A DNA stretch of 64,000 bases from positions 62,001 through 126,000 of the forward strand of contig JADJLL010000003.1 in NCBI GenBank assembly GCA_016710095.1, in the 5' to 3' direction. Positions 32,546-42,522 of the stretch are shown here, in pieces. The translations under genes and the position numbers were made by a program. The DNA is from Candidatus Eiseniibacteriota bacterium. GTDB taxonomy: Bacteria > Eisenbacteria > RBG-16-71-46. Position 1 is the stretch's first letter, and each line of letters starts with the position of its first letter. The notes under the pieces were generated by a model. It was not told where the DNA came from and did not search any database. It saw only the letters and a program-made list of their open reading frames with translations.

Positions 32546-34060
32546 ATGGCCGCACATCGCTCGCTGGACGTGATCCGCCATGCCGACGGCCGCGTCGAGC
32601 TGAAGGACGCCGCCGCGCTCCACACGAGTCCGCTCTACAACGAGGACCTCGCGCCCGTCGCCGTCGCGAAGCGCGACTGGACCACGTACAACTATGCCGC
32701 GCTGTGGATCAGCATGGCGCACTGCATCCCCACCTACATGCTCGCGTCCGGCCTCATGACGCAGGGCATGAACTGGTGGCAGGCGCTCTTCACGATCCTG
32801 CTCGGCAACACGATCGTGCTCGCACCCATCCTGCTGAACTCGCACCCGGGCACCAAGTACGGCATTCCGTTCCCCGTGTTCGCGCGCGCCGCGTACGGCA
32901 CCGGCGGCTCGAACCTGCCCGCGCTCATGCGCGCGCTCGTCGCGTGCGGCTGGTTCGGCATCCAGGCGTGGATCGGCGGCGAGGCGCTGCAGACGTTCTT
33001 CGCCGTGCTCGTCCCGAACTGGGCGCAGCTGCTCGGCCCCGGTTTCGCGGGCCACACCGGCACCGAATGGCTGAGCTTCCTGCTCTTCTGGGGACTCAAC
33101 ATCGGCATCATCTACCGGGGCATGAACCTGCTGCGCATCGTCGAGAACTGGTCGGCGCCCTACGTGCTCGTGGTGACCGACATCCTGCTCGTGTGGGCGG
33201 TGAAGGCCGCGAACGGCTTCGGCCCGCTGCTCTCGCAGCCCGGCAAGTTCGACACGCTGGCCGAGTTCCTGCCGGTGTTCATCCCGTCGCTCACGGGCAT
33301 GATCGGGTTCTGGGCGACGCTGTCGCTCAACATGCCCGACTTCACGCGCTTCGGCCGCAGCCAGAAGGAACAGGTGATCGGCCAGACGGTCGCGCTGCCC
33401 ACGACCATGTTCGCCTTCGCCGCGATGGGCGTGCTCATCACGAGCGCGAGCGCGATCCTCTACGGCGAGCCGATCTGGGATCCGGTGAAGCTCGTCGGGC
33501 ACTTCACCAATCCGTGGATCGTCGGCTTCGCGATGTTCTCGGTCGTGATCGCGACGCTCGCGGTGAACATCGCCGCCAACGTGGTGTCGCCCGCCAACGA
33601 CTTCGCGAACGCGCTGCCCAAGTACATCTCGTTCAAGACCGGCGGACTCATCACCGGCATCATCGGCATCGCGATGCAGCCGTGGCGGCTGCTCGCCGAC
33701 CCGACCGGCTACATCTTCACGTGGCTCGTCGGCTACTCCGGGGGACTCGGTTCGATCGCCGGCGTGCTGATCGCCGACTACTGGATCGTCCGGCGCAGGG
33801 AACTGAACCTGGGCGACCTGTACCTGCCGGACGGCGAGTACGGCGGCTGGAGCATGCCCGCCGTCGTCGCGACGCTCGCCGGCTGCGCGCTCGCGTGGGG
33901 CGGTCTCGTGTTCCCGCCGCTGCGGCCGCTGTACGACTACGCGTGGTTCGTCGGCTTCTTCGCCGCGGGGCTGATCTACGTGGGGATGAAGGGCGGCGCC
34001 GGCCCGCCCTCGCACGATGAGCACGCGGCCTCGCCCATGATGGCGCGCGGATGCCGCTGA
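32546..34060 (+). CDS. NCS1-family nucleobase permease (uracil/allantoin/cytosine type)
   Basis: A 504-residue, 12-helix secondary transporter. NCS1 marks are SPLYNEDLAPVAVAKRDWTTYNYAALW at the N-terminus, AHCIPTYMLASGL in helix 1, KYGIPFPVFARAAYG, GWFGIQAWIGG, FWATLSLNMPDFTRF and NVVSPANDFANALP. The arrangement of N-terminal residues is that of the hydantoin/allantoin/uracil branch (Mhp1/PucI-like). With preTA and hydA 3 kb upstream it would supply uracil or a hydantoin-like base. AGAGGA precedes the ATG. The stop overlaps the DCC-protein gene by 10 bp. Confidence 0.88.
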   Translation: MAAHRSLDVIRHADGRVELKDAAALHTSPLYNEDLAPVAVAKRDWTTYNYAALWISMAHCIPTYMLASGLMTQGMNWWQALFTILLGNTIVLAPILLNSHPGTKYGIPFPVFARAAYGTGGSNLPALMRALVACGWFGIQAWIGGEALQTFFAVLVPNWAQLLGPGFAGHTGTEWLSFLLFWGLNIGIIYRGMNLLRIVENWSAPYVLVVTDILLVWAVKAANGFGPLLSQPGKFDTLAEFLPVFIPSLTGMIGFWATLSLNMPDFTRFGRSQKEQVIGQTVALPTTMFAFAAMGVLITSASAILYGEPIWDPVKLVGHFTNPWIVGFAMFSVVIATLAVNIAANVVSPANDFANALPKYISFKTGGLITGIIGIAMQPWRLLADPTGYIFTWLVGYSGGLGSIAGVLIADYWIVRRRELNLGDLYLPDGEYGGWSMPAVVATLAGCALAWGGLVFPPLRPLYDYAWFVGFFAAGLIYVGMKGGAGPPSHDEHAASPMMARGCR

Positions 34061-34467
34061 CCACGCGGCCGGAGGCCGCAAGTCTTCTCTTCTACGACGG
34101 CACGTGCGGACTGTGCGCGCGCTCGGTCGCGTGGTGCCTCGCACACGATCGCGACGCGCGGCTGCGCTACGCGCCGCTCCAGGGCGAGACGTACGCGGCG
34201 CTCGACGTGGCGGACAAGCCGCGCGAGCTCGACACGGTCGTGTTGTTCGACCGCGGCCGGCTGCTGGTGCGCAGCGACGCGGTGCTCCGCGTGCTCGCGT
34301 TGGCCGGCGGCCGCTGGGCGGCGTTCGCCTCGCTCGCGCGCATCGTGCCGCGCCCGCTGCGCGAGGCGGCGTATCGCTTCGTCGCCGCGCGGCGGCTCGG
34401 CTGGTTCGGCAAGGCCGACGCGTGCGCGCTCGCAACGGCGGAACAGCGCGCGCGATTCCTGCCGTGA
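34051..34467 (+). CDS. DCC-family (DUF393) thiol-disulfide oxidoreductase-like protein
   Basis: A 138-residue protein with the DCC signature YDGTCGLCARSVAWCL (DxxCxxC, residues about 15-30), followed by a thioredoxin-like pattern (LRYAPLQGE, DTVVLFDRGRLLVRSDAVLRVLA) and a closing amphipathic region YRFVAARRLGWFGK. Function in the family is poorly known; a redox role is presumed. ATG 34051 lies inside the NCS1 gene end, so the two are probably cotranscribed, and a hairpin terminator follows. Confidence 0.85.
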   Translation: MPLTTRPEAASLLFYDGTCGLCARSVAWCLAHDRDARLRYAPLQGETYAALDVADKPRELDTVVLFDRGRLLVRSDAVLRVLALAGGRWAAFASLARIVPRPLREAAYRFVAARRLGWFGKADACALATAEQRARFLP

Positions 34468-34532
34468 ACGCCAGCGCGAACCACTCTCCCACCGGCGCGG
34501 GAGCAACCCGATGTTCCTCGACGCTCACGCAC

Positions 34533-34570
34533 GAAGGCCCGGCCGCGACGGCGACCGGGCCTTCGGCTTT
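34533..34570. terminator. Bidirectional terminator between convergent genes
   Basis: GAAGGCCCGG / CCGGGCCTTC form a 10-bp stem with a 12-nt loop and GGCTTT tail, between the DCC gene and the large secreted protein. Confidence 0.65.
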
Positions 34571-34585
34571 CCGGCGATGCCTGCG

Positions 34586-37500
34586 TCAGCGCAGGACCGC
34601 CACCTTGCGCTCGCCGACCACACGCTCACCGGCGCGCAGGCGGACGAAGTACACGCCGGGCGGGATCGACTCGGCGCCCACGGCGCGAGACGACCACGCG
34701 ACGCGCCACGTGCCCGCGCCACGCTCCCGGTCCTCGAGCGTCGCGACGCGGCGGCCCGCCATGTCGATCAGCTCGACGCGCACGCGCGCCGGCGCGTGCA
34801 GCGCGTAGTCCACCGCGAACTCGCCACGCGCGGGGTTGGGAGCGATACCGTCGAGCCTCGTCACCGCGGGAGGCGACGAGCCGTCCACGTCGAGCCCCGC
34901 GAGGTGGAAGCCCACCTCGTAATCGCCCGCGAGTCCGTTGTCGTTCGCGATCACGAGTCCGTACCACCCCGACGCCGGCGCGGTGAAGTTCGTGTGACCG
35001 GTCGCCTCGAGGATGCGCGACGTGCGTCCGGCCCAGTAGACGCCGCCCGTGGGGTTGCGGAACAGCAGCGCCTTCAGGTCGGCCGCTCCCGTGTGCGCGA
35101 AGTACAGGCTGTAGGTCGCGCCACTCGTGAGGTAGACGTCGTACACGCGCAATGCGTGCGCGGCGGACGTCGTGCCGCGGGCGTACGAGTTCACCGTGCC
35201 CAGGGCCGCCTGCCCCTTCGCCCACTCCAGCAGGCCCGAGCCGGTGCCGCTGTAGCGATACGGCCGGACGAAGTAGGTGCCGCCGGGATTCGCGCCGGTG
35301 TTGAAGTCGCCGACCACGAAGTCGAGCGTCACCGGCGGATTCGCCTGGCCCGACGTGCCGAGCAGCCCGGAGAAGCAGGTGCCCACGACACCACCGGTCC
35401 CGTTCGAATAGACGCCGAGGTCGTAGTCGTCCGCTCCACTCGAGCGCACGCCGACGGCGGTCCAGAAGGGCGCCGTCTGCGTGAACGACGCGAATCCCGC
35501 CGTGCTCACGTACGACGCCGTCGTGTCCGCGAGCGCGACGACCGTGGGGCAGCTGCGGAACGAGAGCGTGAACGTGCACGGCACGCCGTCGTCGCTCACG
35601 ACGATCGCGCCATAGGTGTCGGTCGCCGGCGGCGTGAACGTCACGGTACCCGTCGTCGCCGCGAGATCGAGGATCGCCGAGGAACGTCCGACCCAGTACG
35701 CGCCCGATCCCGGGTTGCGGAACAGCAGCACGTGCAGGGTGGCGGTGTTCGAGCGCGACAACGCGATCGTGTAGGTCTCGGTGGACTTCAGGCCTACGTC
35801 GAACGCGCGCAGGATGCGGTCGCCTCCCATGCTGTAGAGCGCCCCGTGCGGGTCGTTCGCGTACAGGAGGTCCGACGACGCGTCGTAGAGCACCTTCCCG
35901 GGATCGGTCGTGCCCGGGGTGTACTGGCGCGCGTCCACCCAGTACGTGAGCCCGAGCGTCGAGCGCCCGAGGTTGCCCACGACGAAGTCCACGAACGGCA
36001 CTGTGGAGTAGGTCGAGTTCACGAGCGTCGTGCCGATGCAGTTCGGGAAGCCCGCCCCCGCCGTGGTCGACACGCGAAGGTCCCAGTCCGTCGTGGCCGC
36101 GCGCGTGCCGACCGCGAGATACCGGCGCGACGTGGTCGTGAAGGTGTACGTGCTCACCGCGTACGGCGCCGTCTGCGTGACACCGCTCACGAGCGGCTCC
36201 GGCGTGGCGCACAGTCCGTAGCGGAGGTAGTACCCGCCATCGACCGCGCCGTCGTTGGTGACGACCAGGGCGTGCATGCCCGTGCGCGTCGCGGTGTAGG
36301 TGAACGTGGTGTCGCTGCTCGCGGCCGCGGAGGAACGCGGAACCACGTACGAGCCGCTCGCCGTTCCCGGGAACACCTGGAGCCGCAGCTCGGTGTTTTC
36401 CGGAGTGAACTCGATCGTGTAGGTCTTGCCGCTCTCCATCCACGCGGAGAACGCCTGCACGAGATCGCTCGCTCCCATGCCCGTGTAGATCGGCGTGCCG
36501 TTCAGCGCGAGCGTCTGGTGCGACTGGTACCACTCCGCGCGGCCCGGCGTGGAGCCCGCGCTGTAGTGATGCGCGCGCGCGTACCAGGTCGCGATCGGCG
36601 TCGTGCGGAAGTCGAACGCGACGAAGTCCACGCGGTTCGCGATGTAGGACGACGAAGCGAGCACGGGGCCGATGCACGCCGGAGCCACCGAACCGGTCGG
36701 CTGGTCGGAGACTTCGAGATCCCAGTCGTCGGTGTTGGTCGCGCCACGCACGGCCATCACGCCCCACTCGGCCGCCGTCGGCGTGTACTCGAACCAGCTG
36801 TCCGGCGAGGTGGTGGCGGTCGCGCTGGCCGAGTACAACGCGGTCGGGAACGGGCACGTCGACTGGCTCACACCGAGGGTGTAGTGCCCCGCGACGCCGT
36901 CGTCGTTCGCCACGACGAGAAGGTAGCTGTCGGTGGCCGGCGCGGTGTAGCTGCAGGAGCCGCCCGCATCGAACTCCGCGAAATAGCGCCCGGTGTAGTA
37001 CTCGCCGCTTCCCGTGTTGTGGAACAGGAGCAGCCGGAAGTCGCCGGCCGAGTGCGTGAAGTAGAAGTTGTAGGTCTGGCCGGCGGTGAGGCTCACGCCC
37101 CAGGTCTCGATCACGTCGGTCGAGTCGACCGTCTGCGTCACGGACGGCGAGCCCACGGCGAGTCCCAGGTCGGCGCGGTCGAACTCGCCCCAGACGCCGG
37201 CGGGGCCGCTCTGGCCCGTCGCGTGCGCCTGGAAATAGCCGTCCGCGGGAAAGACGTGATTGAAGTCCGCCACGACGATCTCGGCCTTCGTCGTGCGGTG
37301 ATACATCGAGTAGGCCTTGTCCACGTTCGAGCAGTTCGGGTAGAAGCCGCCGACTCCGCTCGATACCCGCACGTCGTAGTCGCCGCCCGTCGAACGAGCG
37401 CCGAAGGCCTGCCAGCCACCGGCATGCGAGTACCACTTCGTGAACCAGCGGTTGAAGTAGAGCGGCTGGCTGAATCCCGGCCAGATGCCGTTGCAGTTGC

Positions 37501-38219
37501 CGACGCTCAACCGGAACGTGTTGGCCGCATGGCCGTCGTTCGCGACCACGATCAGGTATTTGCCCGCGGTGGTCGGCGACACGTAGCAGTTGCCCGTTCC
37601 GCTCGCGACGGCGCCGGAGCGGTTCGTCCAGAACGAACCGGTTCCCGGATTGCGGAACACGTGAATCGTGGCGGTGTACTGGTCCTGATCGAGGTAGAAC
37701 CACGTCGCCTCGCTCGTGGCGGCGAGATCCACCTCGTAGACCGCGATCAGCGACTCGGCCGTGAACGTGCCCGTCACCGGCTGCCCGAACTGCACGATGG
37801 GTGTCGCCGCGTCCTTCCACTGCGCGCGGGCGAAGTTGATGCCCGAATAGCGCGACCACTTCTCGTAAACGTCGGCGTGCGGCGTGGTGCGCATGTCACC
37901 GACGACGAAGTCCACGACGCTGCCGCTGACGCTCGACGACGCGAGCGCGCCCGCGACGCAGGTCGGCTCGGCGGCGACGCCCTGGTACAGCGTCATGTCC
38001 CAGTCCTCTCCCGCGAGCGGGCTGACCGCGGAGACGAGCCAGTTCGACCGCTGCGACGCCGCGGGGATCTTGCCGAGGAGTCCGGTCGTGGGAAGCATCA
38101 TGTTCTGGCTCGAGATCGGCGTGTTGTACGTGCACACGGCACGCACCGGCGCCGCCGACGCGAGCGACCATGGCGCCCGCGAGCACGCAGGCGAACGAAA
38201 CACCGAGGCGCGCGTTCAT
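34586..38219 (-). CDS. Large secreted five-repeat protein with FlgD-like C-terminal tail (frame break in signal peptide)
   Basis: About 1210 residues. The main frame (34586-38203) contains five units of about 200 residues, each ending in a FRNPGSGAYWVGRSS-like strand and a VVxNDG-like strand, recalling PPC or beta-sandwich adhesin modules. The last 90 residues (IAPNPARGEFAVDY to VYFVRLRAGERV) form the FlgD-Ig/T9SS-type tail common in FCB-group secreted proteins. The expected signal peptide is split: MNARLGVSFACVLAGAMVA from ATG 38219 lies in one frame and SLASAAPVRAVCTYN in another, joined near 38160-38169. That ATG overlaps the upstream stop as ATGA, which supports it as the real start and the break as an indel. 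Confidence 0.75.
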
Positions 38220-38694
38220 CGCTTCGCCTCCTTGGAAGCCGGCGACGGCGCGGGCGCGGCGGGATCACGCGGCGCGCTGGTCACCACCTCGTGCGAGGGC
38301 TTCTGCGCCGGGGCGCGTTTCGACTCGGCGGCCGTCGGCGTGGAATCGTCGCCCGGTGCGGGCGCGTTCGCGCCGGGAGGCGCGGGCAGGATCGTGACGA
38401 CGTCGGCGGGCTTCGGCATGAGCGGCCGCGGCGCGGTCCACTCGGGCGCGGCAGCGTGCCGAACACCGCGAGCGCGGCGGCGCCGGGACGGCGGGGCGCG
38501 GTCATCGCGGGTGGCGAAGCGGGCGGGGCCTGCACGGGAAGCGGCGCGTACACCGCGGCGGGTGCCGTGACCTCGACGATCGAGGTGACGCCGCCGATGG
38601 TCTGCACGTCGGCCGGCTTGCCGGCCGCGCGTGCGACACCCACGCACGTGAGTAGGAAGACGAGAACGACGGGAATGCTCGACGGGAATCGCAT
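38216..38694 (-). CDS. Proline-rich exported protein, frame break in the middle
   Basis: ATG 38694 gives a good signal peptide (SSIPVVLVFLLTCVGVARA) and a mature start AAGKPADVQTIGGVTSIVEV, then Ala/Pro-rich sequence to AVFGTLP. The continuation APEWTAPRPLMPKPADVV lies in the next frame from about 38455 and ends KEAKR at TGA 38216, overlapping the start of the large secreted gene by ATGA. Without the break the protein would have about 158 residues. Low-complexity Pro/Ala composition suggests a periplasmic linker or accessory protein of its neighbour. No domain recognised. Confidence 0.55.
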
Positions 38695-38812
38695 GGGTCG
38701 GCTCCGCGAAGTGGACCGGGGTCCGGGAATGCGCGCGGGGGATGCGCGCAACATGGGAGACCCGGGTTTCGCGAAGTCGTCAGCGACTTCCGAGTGGAAC
38801 ACCGAACATCCG

Positions 38813-38844
38813 AACGCCCCGCGGCGTCGTGCCCGCGGGGCGTT
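38813..38844 (-). terminator. Hairpin terminator after the aminotransferase
   Basis: A perfect 12-bp stem AACGCCCCGCGG / CCGCGGGGCGTT with an 8-nt loop; the minus-strand tail is not T-rich. Confidence 0.5.
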
Positions 38845-38880
38845 CTCCAGCCGGAAGCGCGTCCGGATCGAACGGCGTGA

Positions 38881-40092
38881 TCAGGCCCGCACTTTCGCTC
38901 CGTACGCCGCGAGCCCCTGCTCGAGGATGCGCATCGAGCGCTCGAGCTTCGGAACCTCGAGCACGTAGGCGAGCCGCACTTCGTCGCGGCCGAGACCCGG
39001 CGTCGCGTAGAAGCCGTCGAGCGGCGCGACCATCACGGTCTCACCGCCGACCGAGAACTCGCTGAGCAGGAAGATGGCGAACGCGTTCGCGTCGTCCACG
39101 GGCAGGCCGAGGCACACGTAGAACGCGCCTTCGGGTTTGCGCACACGCACGCCGGTCATGTTCGACAGCGCGCCGTACACGCAGTCGCGGCGTTTCTGGT
39201 ATTCGGCGATCACGCCCTGCGTGTACGAGGCGGGCACTTCGGTCAGCGCCGTGCACGCGAACTGCTCGATCGTCGGCGGGCAGAGCCGCGCCTGGCCGAT
39301 GCGCAGGATCGCCGACATGAACGCGCGGTTGCGGCTCACGATGTTGCCGATGCGCGCGCCGCAGAGCGAGTAACGCTTGCTCACCGAGTCCACCACGATC
39401 GCGAGTTCGTCCATGCCGTCCAGCGTGAGCACCGAGCGGCTCGTCTTCCCGTCGTACGTGAACTCGCGATAGACCTCGTCGGCGATCAAGAAGATGCCGC
39501 GGTCGCGGCAGATCGCGGCGAGCATCTCGATCTCGGCGTCCGTGTACACCGTGCCGGTCGGGTTGTTCGGCGAGCAGATGAGCATCGCGCGCGTGCGCGG
39601 GCCGATCTTCGCTTCGATCGCCGCGCGGTCCGGCAGGTGGTAGCCGTCCGCGCCGCTCGTCGTGACGGGCACGCACTCGACGTTGCCGAGCGCGGCGAAG
39701 CCGTTGTAGTTCGTGTAGAACGGCTCGAACACGATCACCTGGTCGCCCGGATCGCAAAGCGCGCAGAGCGTGAACTGGATCGCCTCGCTGCCGGCCGTGG
39801 TCACGAAGATCTCGTCGGCCGAAAGCTTCGCGCCGACGCCGGCGTAGTACGTGCGCAGCGCTTCGACGTACTCGGGCAGTCCCTGCGAAGGGCCGTACGG
39901 CACGTAGGGCGCGTCGTAGGCGCGCAGCTTCTTCAGGATCGCGTCGGGCGTCGGGATGTCGGGCTGACCGATGTTCAGGCCGTGCACTTCGAGGCCCTTG
40001 GCGCGGGCGGCGACGGCATAGGGCGCGAGCCGGCGGATCGGCGACGCGGGCATCGCGGCCGCGCGCTGGGAAAGTCGAGTCGGGTGGGACAC
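38881..40092 (-). CDS. Class I/II PLP-dependent aminotransferase (aspartate aminotransferase-like)
   Basis: A 403-residue fold-type I transaminase. PLP and substrate motifs: NIGQPDIPTP, TTAGSEAIQF, SPNNPTGTVY, LIADEVYREF and the Schiff-base lysine in VVDSVSKRYSLCGARIG; the C-terminal arginine region is DEVRLAYV. Bacterial relatives act on aspartate, aromatic amino acids or alanine. The exact substrate is not clear. GTG 40092 (VSHPTRLSQRAAA) is chosen because GGAGG precedes it by four bases and family similarity begins there; upstream in-frame sequence is arginine-rich noise. Confidence 0.9.
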   Translation of the reverse strand: MSHPTRLSQRAAAMPASPIRRLAPYAVAARAKGLEVHGLNIGQPDIPTPDAILKKLRAYDAPYVPYGPSQGLPEYVEALRTYYAGVGAKLSADEIFVTTAGSEAIQFTLCALCDPGDQVIVFEPFYTNYNGFAALGNVECVPVTTSGADGYHLPDRAAIEAKIGPRTRAMLICSPNNPTGTVYTDAEIEMLAAICRDRGIFLIADEVYREFTYDGKTSRSVLTLDGMDELAIVVDSVSKRYSLCGARIGNIVSRNRAFMSAILRIGQARLCPPTIEQFACTALTEVPASYTQGVIAEYQKRRDCVYGALSNMTGVRVRKPEGAFYVCLGLPVDDANAFAIFLLSEFSVGGETVMVAPLDGFYATPGLGRDEVRLAYVLEVPKLERSMRILEQGLAAYGAKVRA

Positions 40093-40151
40093 GGAGCCTC
40101 CGGTGGAAGAGCGACGCCGGAGATTAGCCGCAGCCCGGAGGGCTCCGCCAC

Positions 40152-40559
40152 TCAGGCCGCGGCACGCCAGTCCTCGAGCATCTCCAGCAGCTTCCGCGAC
40201 GCCAGGTCGAACGGTGCGCCGGACGCGAGCGCCAACCGCGCGCCCGCGAGATCGCCCGCGTGCACGAGCCGCACGATCTCCGAAGCCTCGCGGTGGAAGT
40301 TCGCGTGCATGTCGCGCACAAAGCTCCACGCGCGTTCGGCGCGCGTCTCGACCGGGAGGTGATACAGCCAACGGCCGAGCTCGCAATGATCGTCGCGCAG
40401 CGCCTCGACGGCGGTCGCGTCGCAGTGACCGTCACTCACGCACTTCACGAGCCGCGCCTTCCATTCGGTGTGCGCGGTGATCGCCCGGCCGACCTCGAAC
40501 TTGTGCTGGCGAAGCAGGTCCTGCAGCACGCTCAGCAGTTCGTCGTCCTGAGTCGCCAT
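40152..40559 (-). CDS. Stand-alone CZB (chemoreceptor zinc-binding) domain protein
   Basis: A 135-residue helical protein. The CZB 3His/1Cys pattern is visible as AITAHTEWKARL (first His), DDHCELGRWLYHL with the Cys and WL motif, and MHANFHREASEIV with the last His. In chemoreceptors and diguanylate cyclases the domain binds zinc tightly and reports zinc or hypochlorite. Here it is alone, so it could work in trans. ATG 40559 fits the domain start; a weak GGGGC lies upstream. No chemotaxis gene is in the window. Confidence 0.82.
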   Translation of the reverse strand: MATQDDELLSVLQDLLRQHKFEVGRAITAHTEWKARLVKCVSDGHCDATAVEALRDDHCELGRWLYHLPVETRAERAWSFVRDMHANFHREASEIVRLVHAGDLAGARLALASGAPFDLASRKLLEMLEDWRAAA

Positions 40560-40663
40560 GTGCCCCTGTCCTTCGGAAGAAGTCCGCACGCCCTCGGGGG
40601 GGACTCGGGCCCTGCGTAGCCGAAGTATCGGCAAGTCCCTCGCTCGAGCGCAGGGCTCAGTTC

Positions 40664-40708
40664 GCCTGAAAAACGACCGCCCGCCGCCGGGAGAACCCGG
40701 GGCGGGCG
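40664..40708 (-). terminator. Rho-independent terminator after the outer-membrane barrel gene
   Basis: CGCCCGCC and CCGGG pair with CCCGG and GGCGGGCG around loop AGAA with one bulged G; on the minus strand it is followed by GTCGTTTTTC. Confidence 0.75.
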
Positions 40709-40728
40709 ATGGCGCGTTCTCGGGAGCG

Positions 40729-41382
40729 TCAGCGGCCGATCAGCGGGAACTCCAGCCCGACGAGCGCCTGCACGCTGCCGTTCTTGAGATCGGGGCCGAA
40801 CGGGAGCTTGGACACGTCGGCGAGACCCTGCTCGTAGCGCGCCTCGAACGTCCAGTTCAGGCCGCCCGCGGGCAACCGGAGACCGGCGCCCACGGCGACA
40901 CCGTAGTCGAGCGTCTCCATCTCGTCGGTGTTCAGGTGCGTGTCGAGGATCCCGTCGGTCGTGAGCCGCTCGCTCACCTTGAACGCGACGGTCGGGCCGC
41001 CGACGAGCATGAGCCGCGCGGAACCCGGCGCGCCGGTCTGCAGGCGGAGCAGCAGCGGCACTTCGACGTAGTCGAGATCGATGCCCGTGCGGATGTTGCC
41101 GAAGTCGAAGCCGCCGAAGCTCACGTCGGTGGAGGTGAACGTCGAGCCCTTGCGCAGCCAGAGCAGTTCGGGCGCGAACGCGATGTTCGGCGTGAGGTCC
41201 ACGGCGAGCGAACCACCGCCGCCGACGCCGGCGCGCCACTTGAGGTCGCCGAGGCTGGAGCCGAGCTGCGACGTGGTGATGCCCGCCTTGAGGCCGAGCG
41301 TGACACCCGCCTGCGCGGGAGCGGCCGCGAGCGCGGCGGTCAGTGCGAACGCGGTCAGTGCGAGAACGGCTTTGCGGTTCAT
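40729..41382 (-). CDS. PorT/OmpA-type outer-membrane beta-barrel protein
   Basis: A 217-residue protein with signal peptide AVLALTAFALTAALAAAPAQA and mature start GVTLGLKAGITTSQL. Alternating hydrophobic strands (AFAPELLWLRKGSTF, VEVPLLLRLQTG, MLVGGPTVAFKV, VAVGAGLRLPAGGLNWTFEARYEQGL) and closing ALVGLEFPLIGR fit the outer-membrane-protein beta-barrel family common in FCB-group bacteria. GGAG lies five bases before ATG 41382. It sits 44 bp downstream of the VWA gene, so it may be the last gene of that operon; a strong terminator follows. Confidence 0.85.
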   Translation of the reverse strand: MNRKAVLALTAFALTAALAAAPAQAGVTLGLKAGITTSQLGSSLGDLKWRAGVGGGGSLAVDLTPNIAFAPELLWLRKGSTFTSTDVSFGGFDFGNIRTGIDLDYVEVPLLLRLQTGAPGSARLMLVGGPTVAFKVSERLTTDGILDTHLNTDEMETLDYGVAVGAGLRLPAGGLNWTFEARYEQGLADVSKLPFGPDLKNGSVQALVGLEFPLIGR

Positions 41383-41426
41383 GGGATCTCCGAGGGATGT
41401 GACGCCACGCGGGGAGCGTGTGGACT

Positions 41427-42518
41427 TCAGTGCAGCTTCTTGCGGCGGTTGCGGACGAAGTCGCGGAACACGTACGCGCCGAGATTGTTGGGATCGGTTT
41501 CGTAGATGCGGCCGTGATTCAGCTCGGTGAGCTTGCGCACGAACTCGAGCAGCACCGTGTCGGCCGCGAGCATGAACGTCGTGATCGTGATGCGCTTGCG
41601 GCGGCAGAACACGGCTTCCTCGAGCGTCTTGTTGACGATCTTGGGATCGAGCCCGAACGGATTCTTGTACAGCTTGCCGAACTCGTGCATGCAGCTCGGC
41701 TTCCCGTCGGTGATCATGAAGATCTGCTTGTTGACGCCCTTGCGCGCCGACACGATGCGCCGCGCGAGCTGCAGCCCCGCGCGCGTGTTCGTGTGGTACG
41801 GCCCGGCCTGGATCGCCATCAGGTCGGACAGCCGCACCTGCTTCGCGTCGTCGCCGAACAGCACGACGTCGAGCGTGTCCTTCGGGTAGCGCGTCTGGAT
41901 GAGCTGCGTGAGCGCGAGCGCGATCTTCTTGGCCGGCGTGATGCGGTCCTCGCCGTACAGGATCATCGAGTGGCTCACGTCCACCATCAGCACGGTCGCG
42001 CAGGCGGACGTCTGCTCCTGCTCGAACACCTCGAGGTCGTCCTCGCCGAGCGTGAGGTCGTCCACGCCCTGACGCTTGACCGCGTTGCTCACCGAGCCGA
42101 GCGCGTCGAGGTTCGCGAGGTCGTCGCCGAACTGCCACGCGCGCGTCTCGGACAGCCGCTCGCCGCCCTTGCCCGCGACGGGCGTGCGGTGATCGCCGGG
42201 CCCGCCCGCGCGCAGCGACGAGAACATCTCGTTGAGCGAGTCCTGCCGAATGCGCCGCTCGCCGCTCGGCGTCATCTGGAAGCCCTGCGGCGTGCGCTCG
42301 GCCTCGCCGGACTCCTCGAGCATCTTGCGGAAGTCCGACAGCCCGAACTTCTCGTCGAAGAACCCGTACTCGCGCCCGAAGTGCTCCATCCACTTGAGCG
42401 CCTCTTCCACGTCACCGCCGGTCTGCAGGAGCAGGTTGCGGTAGATCTCCATGAGCTGGCGCATCCGCTCGACGTCACCCGGATCGGGGCCCTGCCAGCG
42501 CGTGTAGTCGAAGTGCAC
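41427..42518 (-). CDS. VWA-domain protein, partner of MoxR-type ATPase
   Basis: A 363-residue protein starting at GTG 42518 with GGAGGG upstream. The von Willebrand A domain occupies the C-terminal half: metal site DVSHSMILYG (D-x-S-x-S), threonine in HTNTRAGLQLA and aspartate in FMITDGKPS. The N-terminal half is helical (DPGDVERMRQLMEIYRNLLLQ). Together with the ATPase two genes upstream it resembles ChlD/CoxE-type VWA partners of MoxR AAA+ chaperones, which remodel or insert metal into a target protein. The target is unknown. Gap to the methyltransferase gene is four bases. Confidence 0.88.
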   Translation of the reverse strand: MHFDYTRWQGPDPGDVERMRQLMEIYRNLLLQTGGDVEEALKWMEHFGREYGFFDEKFGLSDFRKMLEESGEAERTPQGFQMTPSGERRIRQDSLNEMFSSLRAGGPGDHRTPVAGKGGERLSETRAWQFGDDLANLDALGSVSNAVKRQGVDDLTLGEDDLEVFEQEQTSACATVLMVDVSHSMILYGEDRITPAKKIALALTQLIQTRYPKDTLDVVLFGDDAKQVRLSDLMAIQAGPYHTNTRAGLQLARRIVSARKGVNKQIFMITDGKPSCMHEFGKLYKNPFGLDPKIVNKTLEEAVFCRRKRITITTFMLAADTVLLEFVRKLTELNHGRIYETDPNNLGAYVFRDFVRNRRKKLH

Positions 42519-42522
42519 GGCG

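Noticed and set aside
34511..38968. A 1485-codon plus-strand frame opposite the five-repeat secreted protein.
   Set aside because: Composition is arginine-rich without domains, while the minus strand has repeats and a FlgD-like tail.
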